Shown here piece by piece: positions 11,150 through 23,100 of a DNA stretch of 64,000 nucleotides. The stretch's first letter is position 1. Each line of letters begins with the position of its first letter. The stretch is from Halicephalobus mephisto (lineage: Eukaryota > Nematoda > Chromadorea > Rhabditida > Panagrolaimidae). The DNA lies in contig SWDT01000016.1 of the NCBI GenBank assembly GCA_009193035.1, positions 62,001 to 126,000 of the forward strand, given 5' to 3'. The notes beneath the pieces were generated by a model that was given only the letters and a program-made list of their open reading frames with translations, was not told where the DNA came from and ran no database searches. Both the position numbers and the translations under genes were made by a program.

Positions 11150-11288
11150 AATTGCTGGAAATACGTATTGCAAAAGCCAAATATCCTCCGTATTTGTCGT
11201 CTTGATGAAATTGAACAATGATAACGAAGCTGCTTGTTCATTTGTGAGTGTGTCTGCACGAGGAGCATAAGTGTAATCAGAAACTTTT
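11150..11288 (-). other. Possible orphan internal exon
   Basis: After a TCTCTTAG acceptor on the minus strand there is an open stretch with protein-like composition (KVSDYTYAPRADTLTNEQAA, then SLSLFNFIKTTN), ending near a GTATTT that could be a donor. No family recognised. It may belong with the piece at 10508-10690 as an unannotated gene or pseudogene. Confidence 0.2.
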
Positions 11289-11719
11289 CTAAGAGAAAAC
11301 AATACCTTAATTCATTCTTCTCGAATTTTCAAAATTTCGACACTGAAAATATAAAAATTCCTTCTTTTGGTATTTGTCAGACTGGGATTTTAAGAGGAGA
11401 TTAATTATTACAGATATCCTCTTGTTTAATTCATGAGTATGAGTAATTATTATCATGACATAAGTTGACAAGCAGGAACTCTAAGTCAACCTATATAAGC
11501 AAAAAGTACCGTATTTCCACAATTCCTCAGTTCTCGATGAAAAAATCATTAATTTGGATGAAAATATAACATTTTTAATTAGTTGAAAAATCAATGTGAA
11601 ATAAATTAATTTTTTCGTCTTTTCATTCACAGAAGAAATAAAATTACTTTTTCAAAAATCTGACAAGATTTAGATTCTTTTTTTAACTTATGAGTGAACT
11701 TGGAGATTTTAGGATTTGT

Positions 11720-11905
11720 TAGAATAGGAACAGAAAGAATCTTACTAATTTTTAATGAAACAGTAAGACACAGATGCAATCATTATATCTCTCCCACACA
11801 AGACAACTAAGGGTGCTACTCATGCCCTACAACATTCCACGATCCCTGATTTTCAGGCTATCTATTCGGGTTCTTTTTAGTCTAGTCTAGTTTCTGTCCT
11901 AACAA
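11720..11905. repeat. Dispersed repeat, copy A
   Basis: About 185 bp resembling 46305-46492 in the same orientation. The most similar core reads TAAGACAC..., CTCCCACAC(A/G)AGACAAC, then ACTCATGCCCT and TGATTTTCAGGCT. It contains small potential hairpins (AGGG...CCCT; CCTGA-TTT-TCAGG). No coding frame. It may be an old mobile element or a small RNA family. Confidence 0.55.
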
Positions 11906-14099
11906 GATCCAAAACCAGTGGAGCAATTTGATAGATATTTTAATAATGGCTGATTTGCTTCAGTTGGTAAATTATGAAGTTCATGTAACAACTACATGGT
12001 AATCAACCTATTGTTCAGGATAATCTTTCCACTATCTATAACCAAGTATCAGGGGACATTGTATTTTGAGTTCTCTGGTTCCTTAGGGACGGTGTTATTG
12101 GGTTCACTACTAGTAATGTCTTCGTTAGATCCCGAATATTTGGAGTTTTGGAGTCGTAGTGGTAACTTACGGGGAAAAGAGAAAGGCAATGGAGCAATGG
12201 AAGAAGCCTTATCGTTCATGTCACACTCAGCAAGGCTATGATGGCACTTAGTGCCTGGGATAATGACCTTGCTGTGTGCCATGAAGTCCCACTGGTATAG
12301 CCAATGACACAATTGTGAATGTTAATGGAAGAGACGTGGTCGTTCTAGTAATCAGGAAGCTTGAGGTGTCCATTAAAGTTCATATACATATGGGATTCAT
12401 CAAAGCCTAAGTGCTCATAAACAGCGGTTCAAACTATCTTTGTATAAATGTATCAATTTCGTCGGAGAACATTAAGGACTTCAAGATACAGCCAAAACCA
12501 ATCAGTATTTTTTTTAATTCTCAGAATAACTTTAACACATAATAAAATTAATCTTCTACAGTATTAGCGGTCAAACATGATAATCTCACGATTAGTCACC
12601 AACGGACGCAAATCCGCAGAGTCAATCAAGACAAGCCACAGCCGATCGACATGAGGACAGTCAGATGTTCAAAAAACTTGCTGAATAATTACTGATTTCC
12701 TAATAATTATTCAGGAAATATTTTATTTTATTAACGATTTAATTTTTTACAATAATGAAACATACTTCCTTTGTGCGTGAAAAGTTAGATAAACAAGATA
12801 TTCGAAGATTATTTCTCAATGTACCCAATATCGTCTAGATAAAATCACGATATCGTTTGGGCAACTTGGCTTTATTGAAGTTATTCAAGTACTCGAGGAG
12901 TAATCCGAAACTCCTTTTGTCTGATGACATTGCTTTACTTTAATTCATTTCTTGGGTTTTTTACATTCAACAGAATTAAAGAACACTATAAATACTGTAT
13001 TCTCTGGAGAAGAGATACGGTAGATTTTTTGTAAGTTTCTGTATCCTGGAGTCAAAAATACTGAATCTTTTTTCTTAAATAATAAATTTTATAATTGCCG
13101 AAAATCATATTGCTAAAGAAATCAGAAGTCATTGAGGTCATTTCAACGTAAATTTCCAGAATTTTTAGTTTCAGCTTTGGTTTAAAAATTTCCATCTTGA
13201 TGTGACATTCTATCCTTGGCAGTTCTAATTTTTACAACTTTAATTTAAAAATTAAAAAATAAATAATTTTAAATAACTTTACATTTGTTACATACTATTT
13301 TAAGAATTATTTTAGGTAAATTTCCATTTTTTATAATTTTTATATGAAATTTGATATATCTTTAAAATTCAGAATTAGACTTCGGAATCTTGGATTTTAA
13401 AGGTTAATTTCTGATTCTGATTTTAGATTCAGAATCTACGGGTTTTATTACTGTATTATAAGTGATTTTTCAGTTCTAATTCTAAAATTGGAATATAAAT
13501 GTTCGGAACGGAAATGTCGCCTGATCATTTCCGTTGGATTCTGGAGGATTCTAGGCAACAAAAATGCAGAACTCCGATTCAGCATTGTGTGATCTATGGA
13601 AAATTCACAAATAATCAAGATTGAACCTTTTGAGAAATAAAAAAATTTTTATCAATATCTTATTAATTCAACTAATTAGTCTATTTTAAATTTCAATCTG
13701 CATTAATCTCTGTCACTTTATTTCCATAATATAGCTTGAGTTTTTTAAATAAATATAAATTTTAATTCCGTTTTTTTAACTGGAAGGATTAAAAAAGAAA
13801 ACAGAACATGACACTGCGGAAAGAGCTCCTCAAACTCGATCGGTGGACAAAATTCTTGCGTAAAGTGTTGCGGACTATCTCAAGAGACTGTTGCTGAATG
13901 AAAGCTTTACGGAGAGGATTACCGCAGAGCCCATCTTTCTCCTGAAAATCAATTGAAAAATATTTGTTTTCTTCTGGACTTGTTTTTATTTTTTTTAGTT
14001 TCATTTCAGAAACTTTGACCTGGCCCGGATTTGGAACCAAATTGCCCGATTATCCTTTTCGCGAATTGAGCTGACCGTTTTTTTCATTTTAGATCGGAA

Positions 14100-15306
14100 A
14101 TGAGCGACCATGAAATAAACTCCATCGAGTCAGATGAGGAACGAGTGACAGTCATTCCTTCTCACAGAAGGTCTCAGAGCCGGTTGTCTGAAGGTACTAG
14201 ATACAGTCAGATCCCAAGGGAGCTGTGTGCTTCTCCGACGACGACCATCCCTGTTCATTCCGTAGTGACTTGCAGTGGAGTGACTTCGGTGATTCAGAAG
14301 ACAGAAGAACCGAAGGAAGAAGAAAGATACGTGTCTGTCGTGGAAGTTAACGGAAAACTCATGAAGTTCGATACCAGTCCTCTGAAAAATGAGGAGGGAT
14401 TTTTTAAAATTGTAGAAATTGTGAGTTCTTTGAAAAAAAGGATATGATTTCATTCAGCTACAAAATCCAACAAATCCACCGTTGAAATCTCAAGGAGTCT
14501 TAGATTTTTAAAGTAATTTTTAAAACTCCAACCAATTTTCGATATATCAGCAATTTTCTGATATTAACGAAATTACCGAACCCTTTACAAAGCAGTTTTT
14601 AAAATTTATTTTTATAATTTTAATTTTTTTTAATTTTTCGATTTTAAGAAGATATTTAATTTTTCTAAATAAGTTAATTTAAAAAAATTGTTTTGACGAG
14701 GAAAACTATTCTCCAAAATATCTACCAAGAAGACTAATTGAACTTGTTTTTTGTCAACATCCCTACCAAGAATCTAGGTCCCGATTTGCTCATAATTCTC
14801 ACCCTTCTTTTAGATCTTAATACTTATTGCGCTATGTCTTTCCGGAATGGTAATCGGTGTCTCCGGGGAACGAGGATTCGCCATGCTGGTCTGTTTCTTC
14901 GCGTTCATGCTCACTTTCGGGATCATACTCACCAAAGTTTTCACGTTGAACCAAATGATGAACCCCAAGCAGTGGGCTCTTATTGTAAGTATTTCTTTCC
15001 CGGAAGTGATAAAGTTACCGTATATTCAGGAACTTTCAATTTACATCGGTATTGGTGTTGCGTTCTTCATTGCCACGTTGCTCATGGCAATACTGTGTAC
15101 ATTGCATTGGGCCGAGAACAACCCTGCCTGGCAAGTTGTCCCAGGATTTGCTTCTGTAAGTACAGTTACCGTATCCAACGTCTAAAAATTACTTCCAGCT
15201 GCTTCTAGCCTTGTGTGGAGTGACGTTCTTCGCAGAGGCCTGTCTCGTTTTCTACAATCGCCGTTATCGTTTCTGGAGTCCTCAGAATCAGAAAACAATG
15301 ATTTAA
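14100..15306 (+). CDS. Four-transmembrane MARVEL-like membrane protein
   Basis: Four exons: 14100-14420, 14814-14984, 15030-15155 and 15199-15306, all phase-0 joins, 241 residues. The first 107 residues are a hydrophilic, Ser/Glu-rich cytoplasmic tail (MSDHEINSIESDEERVTV). Then come four hydrophobic segments: ILILIALCLSGMVIG, LVCFFAFMLTFGIIL, YIGIGVAFFIATLLMAIL and LLLALCGVTFFAEACLVF. The spacing and a short C-terminal tail (RRYRFWSPQNQKTMI) fit the MARVEL fold found in tetraspan proteins of vesicle and junction membranes. Exact orthologue not identified. A TTTTAG acceptor 7 bp before the start codon is consistent with spliced-leader addition. Confidence 0.8.
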
Positions 15307-16517
15307 ACATTTTTGTAAAAATCAGGCATTTTCCAAAGAGCTTTTTAATTAGATCAATGAACCCGATAACCTCAAAAATATCATAAAGCTGGTTTTTTGT
15401 TCAAGAACAATATCGATCCTGTTCATATTTCATATAAAATCCAGACAATCTCTAGAATTTTCCTTGTTTTATGAGTTATTAGTTTTCATAAAAGTCCAAG
15501 GAAAATTGGAGAACTATCATCAGTAAATTTCAATGTTTAAAACCACATTTGTTCCTGTAACCCAGTGAAGCACTGTCAGATTGAATAAAATTGATTATAG
15601 ATTACATTTCACTGATTTTTAAATTTACACTTGGCAAAAAATAACTAGAAATAGATTTTTAACAATAATAAATAAGAAATTAGTCGCCTGAATACATGTT
15701 TCACATTTTTTTCGTGATTTTATTTACATCCCTGGTATTCGTAAAAAATACATCAAAGAAACACGATTTTGTTCGAAATTTTGTCTCCGTTACTTTATTC
15801 CGAACACAAATCTCAAACTTGGGTAATTAAATATTATAAACAAGTTATAAAATACAAAAACAACACGATTGACAAATTTTTGTTAAAACTGTTATCAATC
15901 TTTCTGGATCGGTGGCGTTATCGCTGTTCCGATCAGATTTCTAGACTTCAGCTTTCTACAAAAATATTTCAACTATCTTCTTTGTAACTCGAGTGGGATT
16001 AGAGTTCTCTGAGAACTTCATTAGTACTTACTTCCGGAATGATCAGTACATACTGCACTCCCTTTTTTATTATGGACACCTTTGGTTTTGTATTTCAGAC
16101 CTCAACTATACTGATGAAATTTACCACTTTAAAAGTTAAAAGTATTTAATTTAGAAAATATTATTTCGTCAGAATCAAATTATTCACTTTTTATTAAAAA
16201 ACATGAACTTTTTTCAAATTCTTCATTAAGACGCTAATTTTTTTATGGCAATTATCACTGCAAGGATTGAATTTTCATTTCTTTGAAATTACCCCTTGTC
16301 TTCAGCGAGAGAAATTTGGCTAGATTGTGTTTTCGTTCTGTACCCAATTTCGGTTTAATTCTCGAATTAAAACTGCCAATTTAACGATGTTGATTTCAAG
16401 AATTGTACATCCTTTTTCAACACTTCTCCACCCAATTATGACGTTATTCAATTTCTGATAAGAGAGTAATCCGCAAAACTTTTCTATTTTCTTCATTCAA
16501 TCAACTTTGATCACAGT
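15307..16517. other. Intergenic with an SL1-like 20-mer
   Basis: AT-rich, no supported gene. A 72-codon plus frame at 15769-15987 has no family features. The region contains an isolated SL1-leader match at 15812-15831 (separate entry). Confidence 0.4.
15812..15831 (-). other. Isolated SL1 leader sequence
   Basis: Twenty consecutive bases on the minus strand match SL1 leader nt 3-22 (TTTAATTACCCAAGTTTGAG). The leading GG is replaced by TA. The base after the leader is A, with no GT donor, and no Sm site or 3' hairpin follows, so this is not a working SL RNA gene. Either a fragment of an SL RNA gene or the 5' end of a reverse-transcribed, trans-spliced mRNA fits. Confidence 0.7.
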
Positions 16518-19500
16518 ATGATAACAGTGTTGATTTTACTCTCTCTTTTTATTTCTTCCAATGGACATCCAGACCGGGATATCTCTCCTAGTCCCGATTG
16601 CGCCGGATTCATGTTCTTGGGAGAAGATAGTCTTCCAACTTGTCTCCAGTACGGTCTTCTATGGAAATTAGTCTACTCTACTGTAGAACCCTACTTGTAT
16701 AATCGGAATGCATATGCCTTGAGAGGTTACGGTAGAGGTGATGAATGGGTACAGCTAGCATTCATGGATAAGTCTAACTTTTTGAACACCACTCGAGCCT
16801 GGATCAATGCGTATGGAAACGGTCGCTGTGAAGGAGAACTCGAACAAGTTAACTACATAAAGTAATCCGAACTTTTACTAGGAAAAAGCTTAAAGAGTAA
16901 CTTAAGTTTTTAATGGATTACAGTAGACTGTAACTTGGAGTGTAGTAGAAAAATTCAAAACAGTTTTTACAGAGGATTTTGGATTATTTTCGATTTTTTA
17001 TATGAAATCTAAACTTTGGGAAATTTTATATCATTGATTTTTTATCTTGAAAAAACTACTATTGCAAATTTGAGGAAATTCATATTTCGAATTTAGTTTG
17101 AACAAAACGAAATCCACGGAATAAGTAATTTGAAAATACAATCTTTTTTTAATTTCTGAAAGTAACATAGAATTTAAAAAATCTGAACTTTTCGGTGAAG
17201 ACTGTTTTGAATTTGATTTATTTTACTCCAACTAAACCACCGTAATTCGTCAAAAATATTCAAAGTATTCTGTAATTAATTTTTCTCTTTCAGTCCATTC
17301 ACTGATATTCTCAACAATTTAAATTCCGGTTACGGTAGATATGGGATCTTTCTTATGGGAGAAACTGAGTATGTTTTATTCATAGTTAAAATTAGAAAAT
17401 TTACGTTAATTAATAAACAAAATTAAATTCAGTTTCCACTCAAGACCACAAAAACGCTTTTTCGAAGAATTTGTGTAATTTCAAGTGGGGAATAGATGTG
17501 GACAATTCTACTCATCAATCACGAAAAAAAGTGTAACTTTTGGTTGCATAATAATTGCGAAATGTAACACAATCGTCATTTTTTCATGAATATTTAGCAT
17601 TTGTGACGAAAATTACAATTTAATAATAACGATTTCCATTTTTTACTGTGCCAAAAGTTACGCTTTTTTGTGTGAATCAGACCTATTTGTCTTTTGATCC
17701 ATTTTTGTAATTTCAGTTCTCTTGTCGATGTTGATTTTGCAATGGATCTCGCGCAGAAAATTGCTGATGCTAACACAAGTGTTTATGTTTGGGATGTTTC
17801 TATCAACAACAATAACAATAGTCTCTTTGAAACCTTAACTGGCGGGAAACCGAATCACATCATCACGGGAGCTAATTTGACAAACACTACTGTTTTTCAA
17901 TTTTTGACAACTTATATGGTGCCAGACTTCCAGAGTTTCTCTTGCGGAGGACCTAATGTCACTATTCCACCAACAAAGAACCCTGCAACCGTTCCACCAA
18001 CTCAACCATCAACAAACACTTCTTGTGCCTCGTTGGAGTTGATCTTTATTTTGGATCGATCACAATCAATTATCCCTTACATTTACAACAACAATGTTAC
18101 TCAGTTCGTTGTTGACTTTGCCAGTCAGTTTTCGTTTCCAGAAGAATCTTCGAATAAGAACGATTTTATCAGGCTGGGATTGATTCAGTTCGCCGATACT
18201 TCAGAAGTCTCCATTCCTCTCGGAAACTACAGTAGGAACAACTTCGCTGATTTAGTCAGAAATAAAGTGCAGATAGGAGACGGAGGAACCAACAATCTGG
18301 TCAAGTAAGTCAACATAGGAAGGAAAATTTTAAATATATTAGTTTCAAATTTGATAGTCTCTTTTAGAATCCACTTTAAAGAATTTCTTCTCATGGATTC
18401 AAAGTACTTTATATCAACGGAAATTCTATGAAAATGGAATTTTCAAAAAGTGGATTCTGAAGGACTTATTCAACTTGAAATCAGTGCGCAACAAGTACAT
18501 GAAAGATCACCTTGTGGTGATAAAAGAACAAATCTAATTGTTCAATTCCGATCTCGACACGAAAGACGATCTCATTCGCATCAACCACAATAATTCACTT
18601 TAAATTTATTATTTTCTGACAAACATTTTTAACACGGAGTTTTTGTTTTTTTCTACTTACTAAATTTAAAAATAACAAGATTTAAAAACTACCGAAAACT
18701 GCATCGGAGAAATGAGATCATTGTTTGTGTCGAAACTTAAACCGAACTAGTCCATTTCTAATAGAACCTTTTAGCGCTCTCTTTTCCGCCTATAATCAGT
18801 TCCAATCAAATTCCATATTCTCCAATCGAGCTGTAATCCTAGTTCTCGACGACGTTTCTCTAGAATCCATAGATGATGCCCTCGATGCCATGTCCCGGCT
18901 GGAGACACTGGTCACTTTCCCAATGGGTGCCATAGTCCCTGGATTCTCGGGGACTCCAGAAGAAGGTCTTTCTCATTTGAAGATTTTACTAAAAAATCAA
19001 TCAAAATTAGCGTTTCCTGATTTGAACACAGCTTTGAGGAACGGCCCGGAACTGATTTCTGGAACTTTCCCTTGTCAACGTCCTCCAATTTGCTCCGTTT
19101 TAGTGTTCATCGAAGAAGCTACAGTAGTCATCGGGGCTGATGCTAAATTATCTTTTCTCAGATTGATTCAGCGACTTGTGAACACCGTCAGTTTTAATCC
19201 AAATCAGAGATTTAGTATTTCTTTTTATGGAGAATCTATCTACAAATCGATTGAGCCTCAATTCTTGGAGGAGTTCAACTTGACTCTTTCTGCTTTTATC
19301 GAGACAATCTCCTCGGACAACAGCCCAAATGGAGGGAAAACCTTTTTGGCTCCGATTTTGAACCAACTAATTGACACAATCCAATCAAGTCTTTATGGGA
19401 AATTCTCTGTTCTCCTTCTAGGGGAAGTTGAAACCCTGAGGGACCCGACTTCAGCTTTCACTGCCTGCACAGCAATCTCCAAACTAAACCCGGATTTCTA

Positions 19501-19663
19501 TGTGATTGATCGGTCCAGATTCACAGGACCCTCGAGTCTTTTCTCAACTTGTGTCGGAAACAAAGAAAGACATGTCCTGAACGGCACCAGTCTCTCGCAG
19601 GATCAATTATTTGAGAACTTGAGAAATTCATTGATTAAAAACTTTAACATGGACACTTGTTGA
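16518..19663 (+). CDS. Secreted multi-domain von Willebrand A protein
   Basis: Five exons: 16518-16861, 17294-17368, 17717-18304 and 18775-19663, with the split codons joining correctly; 631 residues. (Four exon blocks as listed; the intron at 17369-17716 contains a mobile element.) A cleavable signal peptide (MITVLILLSLFISSNGHP) makes it secreted. The N-terminal part (to about residue 195) looks like a divergent A domain, followed by a Thr/Pro-rich linker (PPTKNPATVPPTQPSTNTS). A clearer A domain follows, with the metal-site motif D-R-S-Q-S in ELIFILDRSQSIIP. A third divergent A-like domain (SVLVFIEEATVVIG) lacks the D-x-S-x-S. Several N-glycosylation sites. Such proteins are often extracellular matrix or immune effectors in nematodes; the role here is inferred only. 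Confidence 0.8.
17520..17674. mobile_element. Small inverted-repeat element (MITE), copy 1
   Basis: A 155-bp non-coding element inside the third intron position of the vWA gene. Its ends are inverted repeats of about 24 bp: CACGAAAAAAAGTGTAACTT at the left and, in reverse complement, CACACAAAAAAGCGTAACTT at the right, each followed by TTGG. The interior is AT-rich. It is the inverted sister of 19838-19990. No clean target duplication could be set. Confidence 0.8.
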
Positions 19664-20482
19664 TTGCTCAATTGACAAAAATACCGATATAAAGACAATG
19701 ATAAAAACAGAAAATCTATGAGAAAAATTGCTTTCTTGTCCAGCATAAGTAACCATGGACATTGCTTTAAATAACCACAAAGGTTATCTTTGAGACAATA
19801 TCAAAAATAAATTAAATAGTATCATTGAACAAATATCCACACAAAAAAGTGTAACTTTTGGCACAGTAAAAAATGGAAATCGTTATTATTAAATTGTAAT
19901 TTTCGTCACAAATGCCAAATATTCATGAAAAATGACGATTGTGTTACATTTCGCAATTATTATGCAACCAAAAGTTAAATCTTGTTGTGTACATATATTT
20001 ATAGATTATTAATCTAGAATATTTGCAATAACATTAATCTAAGTGATTTGGAATTATAAATTCAAATCTGCACCTTCTATCGGTGATGTACCTGAGAAGT
20101 AATGTTATCTATTTGACTTTCACCGAATTATTTCCATCTGGTTAAAAACAAAAAATTAAAACTTAAAAACGAGGTAATTCTATTGATTTTCGACGAAAGA
20201 TTTGAATATTGTTCTTTAGTCTATTATATCTAATCCATTGGGATAAAATAATATTACTATAATATTGATTTGATGGATTCTTACTTGATCGAAATGATTT
20301 TCCCTAATATATGGACAATTTAAATAAAGAAAATTAAAAACAATAACAAATGACCATATGACGTTCGTTACAGGACTGGCCCTTGACTGGTGGAAAACGT
20401 TTGGTGTTGCTATGGAGACACTTGAGTTTTCATATATGAGTCGCTATGGATTCTAAATTTATTTTTCCTCTCTCAGGTGATC
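19664..20482. other. Intergenic containing MITE copy 2
   Basis: Holds the element at 19838-19990 and otherwise AT-rich sequence up to the start of the WD-repeat gene. The CTCTCAG just before 20477 may be its leader acceptor. Confidence 0.4.
19838..19990. mobile_element. Small inverted-repeat element (MITE), copy 2
   Basis: Opposite-orientation copy of 17520-17674, nearly identical over about 120 bp of interior. Its left end is CACACAAAAAAGTGTAACTT; the right end is worn (AAGTTAAATCTTGTTGTGT). Lies 175 bp downstream of the vWA stop codon, so the two copies bracket the 3' two-thirds of that gene. Confidence 0.8.
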
Positions 20483-22085
20483 ATGTATGAATCTCCAGTC
20501 AAATCTACCTTTATTTCATCCAGTTGGAACAAATCCACCACCAAGACCGATGCTGAAATGCAGACCATGCCTACGGTAAGTAGAGAAGTCGGGTGTGAAC
20601 CTATGGAGCCGACACACGTGGCCACTCAAACGGATGCCCCTCCAGAAGAAAGACTATCTGCTAGAGGAGTTATCATTTCCAAGGAAACTGTGAATATGAT
20701 TTTGGAAGCTATAGAAGAAGCGGGAAGGATCAACAAGTATTTCGAAAGATTAGAAGAATTCAAAAAAGCAGAAAAACTTCAACTGGTTTTGGTTAAGAAA
20801 CTGACTCTGGAAAGTGTAGGTTTACTTTTAGAAGATTTAGAATGAGGAAAAGAAAAGTAAAAAGAAGAAGGTAGAGTATATATCTAGACTTTCAAGTTCG
20901 TAAGAAGTTTCTCATATAAAAAATTTCTTACTGATCCAATTGTCTAGATATATGTACTTTTTTACCTTTTCTATTTTCATATATAACTTTTTTACCTTTT
21001 CTATTTTCATATATAACTTTTTTATTTTTTCTATTTTCATATAACTTTTTTATTTCCTTCATTTCCATATATAACTTCTTTATTTTCTCCAATTTCCTAT
21101 TTCACTCTCGAAACTGTTGTCTTTTAGGTTGAAAAACTCCCTGTTGTTTTCCTGAAATGCGGTCGAAACAACCGCATCGCTCTGCTGTTCGGCTATTCCC
21201 AGCATGATTCCTGGTGTTCTCACACGGGGCACGTCGTTATCTTCCACAAAGGAAAATCCACAAGTATCCACCTTGGTTCTTGTCCTAGTCAATTAGCATT
21301 TGCTCCTCAACAACAAGTAATAATTGCGACTGCCACAGGAGAATTATTAGTTACTTACGATGGAGATATCCTCTGGCAATCTGATTCTGTCCATTCCCAA
21401 GCTGTAACTTGTCTAAGATGGGTTTCCCCAAATTTATTGTTCACCAGTGGACTTGACGGACGATTAGTCTTGTCCAGTTTGAAGGCCACAAGCCTAGAGG
21501 CGATAAAAAGCGGGTCCATTAGTGTCAGCGATCTCCCAAGGTCAATGAGGAGGTCAAATACAAGTTCAAGAAAGACAGGAATTGTCGCTGTGACTGGGTC
21601 GAAAAGGGACTATTTCCTAGCAGGTAAGCTTCCACTCCTCCAAGAGAATTCACTATTCTCTTTCAGGAGAAACTGGAGCCATCTGGACGTTGGACACCGA
21701 GACCCTCAACGTCCAATCGATGGGGTCAGATATAGAGGGAATAGAGCAATTTATCAATGCTGAAGATTTCGGATTCATCAGTGTGTCTCCAGAGAAGCAA
21801 ATTAAGAAAATCGCCAAAGATGGGCTGAATTCCGAGATCTTAATCCCAAACGCAAGGACCAATTCAAATCTTTGTCTACGTGGAAGCTTACTGCTTTTCG
21901 TTGACTCCTCCTCGAGTAAATCAACCGTTGATGGAGGTCCTATTCTCGGATTTGATCTCGAGGAAAACGAACTTGTCCTCAGGGAAGATTCCCATTCTTA
22001 CCTTTCTGTAGACCTCAATGAAAACTCGGAAGTCGTTGCTATCGACTCAAAACACACCATTCACATCCTCCAGTTCGCTGATTAG
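20483..22085 (+). CDS. WD-repeat protein, possible dynein-2 intermediate chain
   Basis: Three exons: 20483-20815, 21128-21623 and 21667-22085; 415 residues. The start is the ATG at 20483, six bases after a CTCTCAG acceptor. The N-terminal half of exon 1 has two TQT-type motifs (DAEMQTMP and HVATQTDAP), the kind that bind LC8 dynein light chain, then a helical stretch. Exons 2 and 3 encode weak WD40 repeats (SQAVTCLRWVSPNLLFTSGL.. and ..AGETGAIWTLDTETL). TQT motifs before a C-terminal beta-propeller are typical of dynein intermediate chains, including WDR34/WDR60 of the ciliary dynein-2. That identity is inference; a generic WD40 protein remains possible. Its stop lies 58 bp from that of the convergent PGD gene. 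Confidence 0.65.
20950..21085. repeat. Short tandem repeat in intron
   Basis: About four and a half copies of a roughly 30-bp unit (CTTTTTTACCTTTTCTATTT, then TCATATATAA) in intron 1 of the WD-repeat gene. The first copies are almost identical and later ones decay. It is pyrimidine-rich on the coding strand upstream of the acceptor. Not a CRISPR: there are no unique spacers. Confidence 0.8.
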
Positions 22086-22143
22086 ATTCTAGTGTTTATA
22101 ATAAATGCATACATGCCTACACAAATTTCTTTTAAACAATCTT

Positions 22144-23067
22144 TCAGGCTTGATAAGCGTTAGAAGTGACTCGACCTCCATGACCAGTCCAATTAGTGTG
22201 AACAGTCTTCTCTGGATTACTGAGAAGTTTGTAAGTGTGAGCGCCAAAGTAATCCCGTTGAGCTTGGATCAAATTGGCTGGTAATACTGCAGAACGATAT
22301 CCATCATAAAATGCTAGAGCAGCAAAGAATGTTGGGGCCGGAATTCCAAGTTGAGCAGCAGTGGAGACAACAGTTCTCCAAGACAATTGAGCATCGGCTA
22401 CCGCTTGCTTGAAAAAGTCGTCCATCAAGAGATTCGTCAGTTTTGGATTCTTTTCAAAGGCTTCTTTAATTCTTCCAAGAAAACGAGATCTGATGATGCA
22501 ACCTCCTCTCCACATCAAAGCGATAGCTCCAAAATTGAGATCCCAACCAAAGACCTTACTAGCTTCAGAAAGCAGCATGAAGCCTTGGGCATAGCTTACA
22601 ATCTTGGAAGCATACAATGCCTGGAAATTTTCATCCTTATTCAGCAACGAAGTAAAAACTTTACCTTGCCAATGTGTTCAATAAACTTCTTTTTGTCTTG
22701 CAAAACAGCAGGTTTCTCCATCGGACTTCCTGGAAGAACCTTGGCAGCTTCCAGTCTCTGGTCCTTCAAAGCTGACAGACATCGAGCAAAGACAGCTTCA
22801 GCAATAAGAGTCACAGGTTGCCCATATTCCAGAGCAGAAATACCAGTCCATTTACCTGTGCCTTTCTGTCCCGCTGAATCCAGAATCTTTGGAACAACGG
22901 GTTCTCCGGATTCATCGCGATACTTCAGAATATTGGCAGTAATCTCAATCAAGAAGGAATCAAGTTCTCCACTGTTCCACTGAAGGAATACCTCAGCCAA
23001 TTCATCATAGTTAAGTCCAAGGCCGTCATGAAGCAAATGATAAGCCTCTGCGATCAACTGCATATCA

Positions 23068-23100
<33 letters not shown>

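Larger units (their letters stand above)
10303..14099. other. Long intergenic region with two exon-like scraps and a dispersed repeat
   Basis: Mostly AT-rich and non-coding to my eye. It contains the exon-like pieces at 10508-10690 and 11150-11288 (minus), a dispersed repeat at about 11720-11905, and a weak minus frame at 13789-14040 lying head-to-head with the MARVEL gene, whose last 50 codons follow a TTTTCAG and might be an exon. None is strong enough to call as a gene. Confidence 0.4.

Noticed and set aside
20950..21085. Repeat array as a possible CRISPR
   Set aside because: Head-to-tail units without unique spacers, in a eukaryotic intron.
22351..22983. 210-codon plus-strand frame over PGD
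   Set aside because: Fully antisense to conserved PGD exons and crossing an intron; no family features.
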